DNA of 64,000 nucleotides. Source: Holacanthus passer. Lineage: Eukaryota > Chordata > Actinopteri > Pomacanthidae. The position numbers and the translations under genes are program-made. Shown here one piece after another: positions 1 to 12,600 of the stretch. The notes below the pieces were generated by a model, which was given only the letters and a program-made list of their open reading frames with translations, was not told where the DNA came from and made no database searches. The DNA lies in assembly GCA_025331565.1 (NCBI GenBank), contig JAFREQ010000040.1, forward strand, positions 2,063,501 through 2,127,500, in the 5' to 3' direction. Every line of letters starts with the position of its first letter. Position 1 is the first letter of the stretch.

Positions 1-1612
1 CATCATCTTTTACAATAAGAATTTTACATTTCCAGATATTCAGAAAGTGGACATATTTCTCAGTAGTATTTTTACTTATTATACGAAAGCTTCTGTGTCA
101 AATTTTAATAGAATCTTGTTGGATCACATCGTGACCATAAATGAATATATAGAAAAATCAAAACTTGTAATCATCACTTTTTATAAATGTACAAATGTTT
201 TCAGAAAAACAACATTGAATGGAATCTTCCTTTAAAATTTGAAAGTCAGGAAGGAGAGTTAAAGCAAGATTTTGCTTTTGGAAATGTAAAAGTGGATTTT
301 TGATCAAATACCTCAGTGAGTCTCAGCTGCATATTGTTTTTATTTGGTCAAATATAATGTGCAAAAAGCCTACAAACTTCTTACAGGAACTTAACTTGTA
401 AAGTGCAAGATTTAAATAATGTTTCAGAACGACATGTTCATTCTGTTCTTTTTTTCTCAATTTGAAATGTGTAACCTCATTTTGAAATGTTAAGTTAATT
501 GAGCTGTTTGAGGTTTCGCATTAAAATTCAAATGCAGACGAGTGTCAGATAAATTATGATGTATTTTCTCGACGAACTGTCACAGTAACTAAACGGCTCA
601 TAAATAATGCAGGGTCTGACGGGATAAACAAATAAAGGTGGCTGAATTTTTGAAGAGGAGACTCTGTGTGAAGTCACTTTCAGTCACCTTTAATTTAGGA
701 GACGAGTGACCAGTTCAAGGGGAGTAGGAAAGTGCAGCTTTTACGGTGTTGCATTCATTTTCAACCTGTGTGTATATATTTTGTTTACTCATTTATTTAT
801 TTATATTCTTGTTTTCCCTTCTGGCAGTGATCAGATGGTGCTGATGCATTTTCTACCACTAGATGTCAGCATCAACCAACACCTTCACCTCTGATCAGAG
901 ACTGCAGATGCTCGATAACGATAGATTGACCTTTGCAGTAGCCCAGCAGGAGGTTATGACACAAACTGCATCACTGACTGAAAACATTACTGGGAGAAAA
1001 TGGGACAAACCTCTAGGAAGGGCAACAGGAAGAGGGTGAGTTTTGCAGAGTAGAAAGATGTAGCAGTCGTAAAATTACAGTATACAAAGAACTGCAAAGC
1101 TGCAACACTGCAAATACAAGAAACACTGAATGAGAGAGTTATAATATTAAGTATAATATTAAGTCTTGAACTGCAAGGTAGCAGGGCCAAACACACTGAA
1201 CCACAGAGGACTTCATGTATAAATAAAATATAACACATTTGTGCAAAGTGACTGTAATACACAAAGGGCCAATACAACACATACATTTTGCATTTATACA
1301 TATTCCCCTGACAAATACAGTTCCTCTGCTCTCACTGTGGGTGTTGGTGCACAGCGGTGAGGATCCATTTCAGTGCATTGTGGATTGAGGCAGGGACGAC
1401 TATTCAAGAGCGGCGGCACTGAAGGCAGCCTGGTGTGAGCAGCGGCAAGTGGTTGTATTTTAGAAGGGAAACTGGCAGAGTAACAGGAAAGAAGTATAGA
1501 CTAACTGTGGTTACATTGTTCCTCATGGCTGGAAGAAATACTGTATCACCAGAGAGAGAACAACAGAGTCCCGAGGAGAGAAATTAATCTAGCAAACATA
1601 TACAGCACATTG
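1..1612. other. No gene seen
   Basis: A+T-rich sequence with frequent stops in all frames. I see no exon-like block with splice sites and no repeat I can name. Confidence 0.6.
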
Positions 1613-2035
1613 TACAACCTTGACTCCAAAAAAGCTGGGACACTGTAAATAAAACAGAGCGTGATCATTTGCTAATCCTCAATTGAAAACAGCACAAAGA
1701 CAATATATTTAATGTTTGATCAACTTCATTGATCTTTGTAAATATCTGCTGATTCTGAATTTGATGGCAGCAACATGTTTCAAACAAGTCGGGACAGGAG
1801 CAACAAAAGACTGTGAAAGATTGATTGAAAACACCTGTTTGGATCAGTCCACAGGTAAACAGGTTGATTGGTAACAGGTGATAGGATCATGATTGGGTAT
1901 GAAAGGTTCATCCTGGAAAGACTCAGTCGTTCACAAGCGACGATGGAGAGAGGTTCAACACTTTGTGAACATGATTGTATAAAGGATACACACACACACA
2001 CACACACACACACTGGTCCAATGAAGATGGATTAA
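1613..2035 (+). mobile_element. Degenerate Tc1-like transposon relic, internally deleted
   Basis: It starts with a terminal sequence TACAACCTTGACTCC and AAAAAAGCTGGGACAC, resembling the ends of a common fish Tc1-like family. It shares a long stretch with the copy at 32770-33271, including TTTGATGGCAGCAACATG and GATCATGATTGGGTATGAAA. The transposase start GATGGAGAGAGGTTCAACAC is present, followed directly by a fragment of the later ATTGTATAAAGGATA region, then a CA array; most of the transposase is missing. It is non-functional. Confidence 0.8.
1987..2012. repeat. (AC)13 microsatellite inside the Tc1-like relic
   Basis: A pure AC run lies where other copies of this element read GTATTACTACATGG, suggesting that the repeat expanded from the element's own sequence after decay. 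Confidence 0.9.
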
Positions 2036-5000
2036 AGTTGCCCGTCAGTATTTGTTTGCTCAAAGATCAAGCAATTCATCTCAGTTCTGAGAAAATATAA
2101 GAGCCATAAAAGTGAAGTAGTTTATTGTACATGCTGTTATATTGAATGGGACATCCTGCAATATATCCAATGGATACATAACAACCTCCCCTTTGTTTTC
2201 ATAACAGAGAATCATCATCCCTAAAGAGAAAATTAAAAAAGGTCATTTATGATCATTGGTTGTTTGTCAGTGTCGTCAAAATGGCTCATATAACCCTTTT
2301 AATGCTCAGCACCTGGCGTCTGTTATGTAATGCACAGACAGTGAGATCAACATGATCACAGCTGAAGATGTTGCACACAGTGAAACCAGACCTGAAAAAA
2401 AAATCAAGATTAAATCTGAGGTCAAAACAATGCCACTGTTAAACTGTAAGAATCCCTCTAATCTAACCTTCTTAGAAGAAAAAAATTATAAATACAAACT
2501 AAGATTTGCTTCCACTCAGTCTGTTGAATCTTGCTAACAGACCTCTTCATAGATTCTGTTTGTTAGTGTTTGGGACGGCTCCAAGGACAAGACAGTGTTA
2601 TGAATACTGCATGACGGAGGTTGGTGACTCTTCTAAAGCCGAGTTTGTCCTGCGTAGAAAGATGAAGAGCAGATTCTGCCAACACCTCTTGTAACAACAC
2701 ATCTTTGCACAGTAGATTCATGATTCTTGACGTGAGCGTGTGTTATGATGCAAGTCTCTAAATGACTCCAGGAATATTACAGAGTGTTCAGTTCACTCCG
2801 GTGACCTGCAGAGTCCCAGATCCTGAACCTATAAAACACATTTGACTTAAGGTGGAGCAGGATGTTTGCAGCATAACTGTGCGCTGAGGTAAAGCTGCAT
2901 CAATACATCAAGCCTCTTGGAAATACTTAACTTAAAAGTGGGACAGAAAAGGTATTAATGATGCTATAAATGACCATTTTAATGCTTAAAAATACTGAAT
3001 GAATAAACACTGTTGCAGCTTTTGCAAGTAAAAACTATTTTTGAACTATTTTCTTGACATGAAAGCTGCACAGATTCATCATATCATTCAGATCAGTTTT
3101 CACACATTCTTAATATTTTAGTTGACAAACAGCTCATAAAGCTCGCTGTGCACTGCTGTGAACATTGTTACGGCCCCTCCCTGTCTGCCTGCAGTCGGCC
3201 TCTTCCTGCAGTCATGGAGGGTCGTAAAGGTAATGTGGTGGCACCTGTGCAGGGCCTCAGTCAAGGTTATAACTACCAGCTTGGTCTCATTGTCTCTCCT
3301 TGGCTCCACTTTTCCAGGTTTTGGTTTTGGTTTGACCTTTTTGCTGCCTTCAACAGAAACACACACATCCCTCATTCATTCATACATACATAAACATTTT
3401 CTTCTAGTAAAATACTCAATTGAGACTGTAACCCGACTTGTCACACGCAATAAGCCGCTTTATGCAAATATTAAGAGCTGACCTAAAAACTGAATAGACA
3501 GAGACAAAAAGTTGGTGTTTGAGCCAAAGGTTTTTCAAGACCACGTCGCTGTTGGTCCTCGCTGGAATAGAGCAGAAAAACTGAAGCCTTCCACAGGGAT
3601 GACATCACCATTCAGTCATGAACTGAAACGTCTACCGCCCTAAAATCCAGACTCACGCAGACAGATAGAGGAAACAGGCACAGAAATAACACATCGCGCA
3701 CACGAGGATCATCAGACCTGTGAGAAAATATGTTGAAAGACACACAAAGGAATTCATTGGATTTCATTCCATCGCTCCTTTGACATTTCTTGGAAGCTCA
3801 GTGTGTCCAATCTGTGTTGGAAATGGTTCACTTGAATGAGGTCCTTGATGTAATCCGTGCGATTTTTCACAGTCTTCACAGACGTCACTGTCTGTTTTTC
3901 TCCGTGCAACAAAACCTTTAAACTCAAGTCGAATGAACCAGTTTCTCGTTCTCTGTAAATAAGTATGTACAAATTATATTTCTTGACAGCACTGCAATTT
4001 GATTTGCAGAACGCTGTCACCACCACCAATTACATGGTCTGTAAATTGTGCTGAAGATGGTCTCATCACATCGCATTTTTTACTTTTGTCACCTTTTGCA
4101 CATGTATTTATTCTTGTTGCATCTGCAGATCATCTATTACTTTTATGTCATGGTGCAGACAGGCATTTCCTACGAGATGGGTCTGTTTATCTTGGCTAAA
4201 TTCACCTGACACATCATCCTGAAAAACCTGAATTTAAGAGCACAAACCCTTTCAGATTAGTTTGGTTTGCAGGGGAAAAAAATTGGTTTGCAAAGGAAAA
4301 TATGATGCAGCGGTCTATTGCAGCACATTGACTTTAACATTTGATTGTTATTAGTGCAAAGTAATGCAGAATTGGTGGGTTTGGTGCAAATCTGGACAGA
4401 AGGACCTGAGCCAAATGCAATTACTGTCAGAGTGACTTTCAGTGATCCAAGTTTCAGACTGAAATGAAAACGAGCCACACACCAAAAAAAAATCAACTCT
4501 GGACCGACTTCAAAGTGTGCAATATTTATTTAAGTATTTTGTGCAAATACAAGACGACAGACTACTCCAGCCAGGATAGATAAAAATATTATTTTAGTTG
4601 TCGTTTAAATATAGTAATTACTTTAATATGTTTATTTAAATAACCCAAATAATGCTATTATAATATTATAATGGAATTTTAAAGGCAGTCTGTGGGTCAG
4701 TATGTTTGCTCCCAGTGAAATTTACTACTTTGGGTATTACGGAAAATCTGTCGCTCGCCTCCAGCAACATTTGTCCTGTTAAATATGTTCATGATCTTTG
4801 CAAGTTTGAACCCACATTAGCATTTAATGGGTGTTAGAGTTCAGGATTAAAGCTATCGCCAGGTTTTGTAGATTCACGTCGATGTGGAACAAAAAGGCCA
4901 CTGGCTAACCTCACCGTCATCTTTGATCTTCCTCTACAATACCTCAATGTTCACTTCAAGGAATATTTGCCCACCCTATTAGATCATTCCCCCCATAAAT

Positions 5001-6079
5001 GTCCTTTTGACATGCCCGGCTGTAACCTACTGTGTCCAGGAAATGTCTCAAAGGCTCAATTTGGGTGCAGAATCAGGGGTTATTCAGTGTTTTGGTGACA
5101 AATGGAAAGAGTTGCGTATTCAACACCTCTTTAAGTTCATTGTGGAGGAACAGAATTGGAAAAGCTTTGTTTCCTGACACCAAAACCACAATACTTACCT
5201 CATATGCTCCTTTTTATGGTCACCGTGGAAATCATAGTCCACATCATTTAGCCGTGCAGTGTGTCACTAAAAGGACTTTTGACGATGAGGGAGTGTTTAC
5301 AACCGAGGTTGAAAAGGCCTTGAGTTTTTAACCATACTGGGAAAATTACATCCTTGAATAAAAGTGAAATTTAGAAGAAGAAGAAAAAAATCAGGACCAA
5401 AACCAGACAACCACAATATCAATAAAGTAAAGCCATAACATATAAAAATTTAACATGCGAACTACGTAAAATATGAAGAAGAATGAGGTACGCAGCCGAA
5501 AATAAAATTACTGAATGACCATTCAATTAAAAGGAGTTTAATAAGGTGCGGGCACAGTGGGCACGTTTTGAAGCGAAAGCTCCTGAGAGCTGCACACAGA
5601 TGTTAAAGCCAGCGTTTAACTTTTAATGGCCAAACGTCCAGATGGAGTGAAATACTGAGAAATTTAGAAAATGGCACTACTGTATGGTCACAGTTGGTCA
5701 AAGGCAGCTTCTTATGTAACTATATGATGGAAAGAAGTCAATGCTTTTTTCACCGTTTGCTCCGAATAGATTGTCCAATCACAGCTTAGAAGCCGTGACG
5801 AGACGCAGCAGGTCTTTGATTTCTCTACATGTTGAAGTGGTGTGCACGGGGCTTTAGCAAGAGTGATACTTTAGATTTGAAGAGTTTGGATTGTGGTGTC
5901 TTTTTAAGTCTTTTCAAAACCAAAAACAATACAGAGGAAAAAGTGCAAGGAATTAGTGTCTGCAGGCTTTCAACTAGCTCCAATGTAAACCCGTCTGCAA
6001 TATTAGAAGCTCAGAGCAAGGTGACGTGTAAAGAGCAAAAAAAGTCCATGTAGGCAGGAGATTGATGAGGATGGATTCA
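2036..6079. other. No gene seen; GC-richer patch at 3160-3390
   Basis: Readings overlapping at 3148-3481 on both strands coincide with a GC-richer patch beginning TGTTACGGCCCCTCCCTGTC. They match no family I know, and the patch looks like old repeat sequence. The rest is featureless A+T-rich DNA. Confidence 0.5.
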
Positions 6080-6660
6080 CAAGACTTTCACCCAGGAAAG
6101 TGAGGTTTGTTTTCCACTTGAAACCAAAAGTTGGCTTATTTTATACAAACATACTTATTTTAACCCAAACCATGATCTTTTCCTAAACCTAACCAAGTCG
6201 TTCTGGTGCCTAAACCTCACCAATCTGCGACAGCTTCGCAACGTTAACCACATGTTAGAGAGACTCTCTGGCAGGCGTCTCATACAGATGTTACTGGGCA
6301 TATCGTGTATCTGGATCTGGACCAAACACTGTCGGTATTTGACTACCTGGAATGAAAACAGGTCGGTCAAGCCAACAAGTCTAATACCTACAGTAGTAAC
6401 CGATCATTATTTCCAAGGCCAAGGAACACATCATTAACTAACTACATTCATCTGGAGGGTTACAGGTTACACAAAGTCCCGTTCACAACCATGTGGAAAC
6501 CCATCCTCGATGCTGTCAGACTTCAGGTCAGCGTTAGCAGCTCTGTCCTCTTTAACAAATTTGGGGAAATTGATGTTCCAATAAATCCATCCAACATAAC
6601 CAGAAATAGCCTAACGTTTGCCAAACACTTTTGTAGCAGCAATTGAAAGGTAGTTTTCAA
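6080..6660. repeat. Interspersed repeat fragments
   Basis: The part around 6160-6255 (AACCCAAACCATGATC, TTTTCCTAAACCTAACCAAG, GTGCCTAAACCTCACCAATC) matches a repeat I recall from many fish genomes. The part from 6405 (TTTCCAAGGCCAAGGAACAC and ATCATTAACTAACTACATTC) has a diverged counterpart at 49845-50010 in this window. There is no coding capacity; the family was not identified. Confidence 0.55.
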
Positions 6661-9600
6661 AAGCAGGAACAATCGTAAATCTAACCTTTGTCTTACAACC
6701 ACCAAACAGGATGGTCTTAGAACCGAACGACAGGTTGATCTTCCATTTTTCCTCATCATACTTATAGCTAATTAGCCGAGACTGAAAAAGAAGAAAAATT
6801 CTAGTCTTTATTTCTATTATATTATAACGACCTGGGTGACATGTTTGAAGTGTGTGTGTGTGTGTGAGTGAAGAGTTCAACCAAGGTAAGATTTCCTGGA
6901 TGTCAGTGAACGTTTTATGTGCTTAGAAGCTGTGAAGCCCGTCAGTCATTTCATCCACCTGTGACAGTGATTTGTGTGAGTTTGTTTGTTGTTGTTCTAG
7001 TTTGGGAAGCATCAGTTAGACGATAAGCCGGAGTCAAAGTGAGACGCTGGTGCAGAGAGTACAAGGTGAAATTGATGGGTTTTGTTGTTTGTGGCGTTGG
7101 CTGCCGCCCACAAGAGCCTGAGTGATGCTCGATAATAAACTACCAGAGAAACCGGGTGACGTCTAGCAGAATCTTGCAGAGGGACACTACAGTATCATCA
7201 AATGGTGAGGATGTGACTTTTGTAGCTTCAGCCTCCGTCTTTAAGCTGAATATATATGTGCCCATAAAATGCATATTAAAAACCCCTTTTACAAGATTCT
7301 CTGAAACAAGTCATCTGGAAGCATTAAAGATATTGGCAGAGACAATAACAACTTGTGGAGGTTAAATAGCAAACCAGATAGTTGATAAAAGCTCCGAGCA
7401 ATAATTATTGTTTCCGCCTACAAAATGGATGGTTGCTGGCTGGAAATCTGAACCCTGCTTTTGTCTACGTCTCTCTGAGATTAAGGGCCCATTGTTTCAA
7501 AGATTACTACTAATTCTGATGGAAAATCTGGAACCATTATCATTGTAAACTACGTAAGTGTGGAGGCGTGTGAGACTAGAAGACTTGACAGAGGTGGAAA
7601 CATCAACTAAAGAGGGGGCTGAGCTCAAAGCTGAAGGGGCCATTTAGGGCCATGTGAAACACATCCTCCCAGGTCTGCAAATGAGTTGGTGAAAAGGTTC
7701 TGCAGAAAACTTCAACCAGAATAATATTGGAGAAAGAGGAGTCTTTCACACAGCACAAATTTCAGTCTCAGTCAAATACAATGTGGGCATTAACGGTGTC
7801 GTTCGCAGGCAGACGGCGGCCGGGATGGGCTCATTCCCGCGGCCTGGCACCCGGGCAGACAGTCAGGATACTCACAGAGCCTCAGCCACCATTCATGTAG
7901 CAGCACGATCCAAAGATTACCGCACTGGTTCAGCTGTCTTGCCAGCTACCACACAAATTGCTTACAGCATGTGGAAAGCATGCATGCACACTGAGCTAAA
8001 ATAAGTGACCACGTGGCAGAGATTCAAGAGGCACTCAACAACTCCATTGTGCTGCGTTTGAATGGAAGTTTTAAAATCAGCGAATCTATACGCTGCATAA
8101 AAGAGCTCTAATCAAATGGTTTTAGGGGCCTCAGTGTTTTATTAGTAGCTCTACAATTATTCCACTCACACCTGGTGCAAAACCATTCGTCTTAAATTAA
8201 ATTCCGATCTGGGGTCAGAGCAATTTCTAAATCATCTCCTCAAGCTGTAAAGAGACATCCAGCTAACCAAAGCAACAATTTATCCTTTTTTTCCCCATGT
8301 TGTTATTCTATTAGACAAAAATAGGGAAAATCAAAAGCTTCATAAATCTTTTTTCTTTCAAAATCACATCTTTTTGGTTGTAATTCAGGGAGTCATCTCA
8401 ATTAGCGACGCGAGCCGCAAGTGCACTCTCTCATGTCTAAGTTAACTAGTCAGAAGTGTAACGGTTAAGTTTAAGCTCTTCGCACGGACCCCCGCCTCCT
8501 GTGACCTTTACCTGGGGCGAATGAGTGTTCCTGCGTAATTACAGGCTGCAGACTCCTGCACCGCGGCAATAAAAGCATAAGCTTCATTAAAGGGCAGCCA
8601 TTTGTTTTCTTTCAGGACTTTGAGCACTGACCTGACTCCTGCCTTCCTTCCACTAATACTAACAGGACAATGATTCCTTTGACAGTATCCAGAGGTTTTT
8701 TTTCCCAACAGTTAATATGTGAATGCCCAATAAAAAGGAGAGGACTCACTGTTATTATTGTCTTTATGATCTAATTCAGTTCAGTAGTCGCACGTATTTG
8801 CAGATGATGACCTGGCTTCACAATGTTACTCATTATCTGTCAGCAGGAGCATTAAAGAAAATAAAAGTTTAAGACCCAACATTTCCTCAGTGATATCTAC
8901 ATGCCCTACTATTATTGAGGCAGTATATTTATGCAGCAGACAGACAAAATGGTTTTTGTTCAGCGACACAAAGATGCCTTTACCCTGGAGCTCTCTTACC
9001 ATATGCACCCAGTTTTAGAGACGGGGCTTTGCTCATATTGCTCATTGACAAACAACAAGATGAAAGGGTTAATCATAATCTCATCATGGCGGAGGTGTGT
9101 GTGTCCCTCAGCGACCCTGGGAGCAAAAACACAAACTCTGTACAGACAAGCTCTATGATTCATGACAACATTGTCAGCTGATAAAAAAAATGTCAAAGCA
9201 AGGTCCATTTAATAGCTGTTCTGGAGCTTTCAGTCATATCATATCATCTTCATCAGCAGCCCAGATGTCATGCAGGGTGTATACTGTATGTTCACATTTC
9301 CATTTTTCAGTCCAGGTGGCAAAAAAGTGTCATTTACTAGCTGCTCTTTGTGTTTAAATGCTCCAGAGAAGTGACTGAATGGCCCTTTAGGTAAGACTGA
9401 TTTTACAATAACGGCGTTTCCATCATCAAAAATAACACCATTGCCATTTTTTTTGCAGTAAATGAAATGCAAAAAACTGTGCTGAGAATAACAACAGCAG
9501 CCAACTCCAGAGGCCAAGCTCGCAGTTCATCACCCGTCGGCCCGGTCGCCTCACAACATGGCCGTACATGGGCCGTAAAAGCGAAATGGAAACTCTGCTT

Positions 9601-12600
9601 CGTCAGGTCGCCACCTGAAACGAACAGGACACAGTCAGATACAATCCCTGTCAGAGTCGAGCGGGTTCAAGCATCAACCGAACATGGAAAATAACCTCTC
9701 TGTGGTAAAGAAACATGCACGGTTCAGGAGGTCGAGAAGCACCAACTGAATTTCATTCGGCTCATCTCACACAGCCTCCACTCGCCAGGTGAACAGCTCT
9801 CCCCGATGGAGCCCCTGGTAATGATGGGGAATTTGGAGGAGTGTGCTCAAGGGAACAGTCTTATTGATCTGGAGCGTTGTTATTGGACTTTTGTGCTGGA
9901 AATGAATTGTCTGTATAACAAGAGTCCCTGAGTTGAGAGTTTTGAAGACGTGTGGGGCTACGCTGCAGAAAGAAACCTGGTAAAAACCAAAGGAAAATGT
10001 TAAACTGTTGGAGCCTCTGTGCAATTCTTTTACTGTTTGGAGATTAGTTTTCACATTTTAATACATCTGCTAAATGAGTTGTTTTGGAGAAGCCTGACAC
10101 AGAGCTACACTAAAAACCTGACATCTTTTTGACATGATGAACTATTGCTCAAATGCCTGTGCACCTTGAATCCAACTTTATTCACAAAGCAATGCAACTT
10201 GTGTTATAATGTTTAAAATAAAACATTGTTATTTTGGAGCATAGGAGTTGCTGTTGCTATTTCTTGTGAACAACATTTCTTTTTGTGCACAGATTAAACA
10301 ACTAAGATATAACAAGTTAACCAGTGGATGGTAGGAACATTTTTTAAACTATGGACAGAGGCAGACCAGCTGTTTCCTCAAGTCTTTATGCTAAGCTAGG
10401 CTAATCACCTCCTGCCTCTAGCTCTATACCTAATGCACAGATGTGTGAGTGCTATCAATATTCTCATTTAACTCAAAATTCTTGAAGTGACTGATTACGT
10501 TTCGAATCTCAGGTTGCATGAACACATTCACTTTTTAACACGTCTGAATGTTACATGTTCAAAAGCAATTTTACAAAAGATCAAATCTAACCTTTAGAAC
10601 TCGCTGCTATTTGCAAGTTGTTCTGTTCATTTTCTGTGTTCGGGCATCATTTACCTATCTGCAATGGTTGCTGTGGGGACAACACGACTGTGCACAGTAT
10701 GCTAATAAACAAAGCCAAAACACAAAGCTGCAGGCGAGATGAGAAATACAGATGTATCCTGCCGCACTCGAGGCCAGAGAATTCAGTCTGGATGTTTAAC
10801 TCCTCGGCCAAATCAGGCTGAATCAGAGAGGATGGGGGACGTTGACATGCGGCCATGTTTCGTGCTCCAGTCTAATTGCGCTCTGATTTTGGTATCAACA
10901 TGTGTCACAAGCGGTTTAAAGAACATTTTGAACTTTCGTGTAAATTAGTTTTCAATCATCTACGAGTGGGATTTGAACCTGATTTGCAGAAAAGTCATGG
11001 CCATGTGCGCTCATTTACGCCGAGCCTCGATAAAAAGCAGTTTGGCTCCGATTCGTCTGCCGTTGTGAACATACTGTAGCTGTGGAGATTTTCACGCCTG
11101 TCTCTATCGCAGCCTGTGATTTACACACAGCCCTCCATGCAATATGGTCTGTGAGTCATTTCTGTTTGCGTCCAAGTGATTCTATGGTCCATATCAATTC
11201 GTCCAACACACTGCCAGACTGATTCACTGTGGTTAAGTGAATCATCTCTCAGTTAAATCAATTCTTATTCCAGTCTTCTCTTTGAAACTGCGTGTGTGTG
11301 TGTGTGTAGGTTCTGACTCACCTCTTCATTTTCACCTAACACTGTGAAAAACGTCCATCTGCCCCATGCTTTGGATTAATCTAATTGTTTGCAAAGATGG
11401 TTTCAGTGTTGTTCATAAACACTCATATTCAGTCTATGTTTCATACTAATGAGTATATGGATCAAATTCTGCATCACAATGTGGTTGAATTCAGTCTGAA
11501 TCACTGCTCTCTCTTATATTTGTCATCTTCCTCTTCATACTGCAAGCTTCATTTGTTTCTCTGAGTAAAATGAATTTGTGTGTCATCAGCGCTGTGAACT
11601 CCAAACCTCTTGAAACCATTTCTCCACAGTGATTTTATACCTTGATGCTTTATATTCTTTAACAAATTTACAAGTCATGATATTACCACAAACCCTGAGG
11701 GTCCGCAGCCCCAGGGCAGCTGCCCACTTTGTCGGGTTGCTAATGCAGCCGTGGCAGAGTCTGAAAGAACTGAGTTGGTCTAAAGATTTGATTTTCCATT
11801 AACTTACTAACCTCCTGAGGGCAGAGGGCATCAGATTTTCTATCACGCTATAAACCTACTGTCGTCCTGTCAGCAGCGAGTACAGTGAAATCTTGAACGC
11901 ACCTCTAATCACACATGGAGATGCAATACGTGATTTGTTTTCTCAGTCCGCTCATTCACTAACATTTGAACTCATTGCTGCTGTTGGAGGAGATGCTCTT
12001 GGACAAGCTGCTGACCTTCAAACAAAGAACTGGAAGAGTACGTACAGTGTTGTATTGCATCGTATCTGCCAGTGCAAGAAATTAAAAAATGTTTACAACA
12101 GCTTCTCCAGAGGTTACAATATGGCACAGGCACCAGTAGATGTGTCTTCATCTTCCATTTTACAAACAATTTGAGCATAAGTGTACAAAAGCTTCTCTTT
12201 TAATGGACCTTTAGCGTCTGGTTTCTTTCACTGTGAGGGGAACTTGGCAGAAGAAGCCAGGTGAGAGATGTGACACTCAGATGATGCAGCCAACCCGAAT
12301 CCCTTCTATTTAGAACCAGTAGATCTACAGCACCAGCTGCAGCTTAGTCTTAAACATAGTAAGACATTTTACATAACATGACAATCCTCAAAATGACAAT
12401 CATTCTTATCTGTGCTCAACCCAATGTAGTGACATCAACTTATATAATCAGGTCTATTTGGAACCTCAGCTGTCTCTTCAGATCCCATCTCAAAATGCTT
12501 CTGACAGACATGTGGGATGTGTCTCTACCTGAGAATCTGCAGGAGAAAGACGGTTATTAATCAACACAGACTTTTAAACCTCTGTCACAGGCAAACTAAT

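Noticed and set aside
3148..3481. Overlapping readings on both strands
   Set aside because: Simultaneous open frames reflect the local GC-richer patch; none resembles a known protein.
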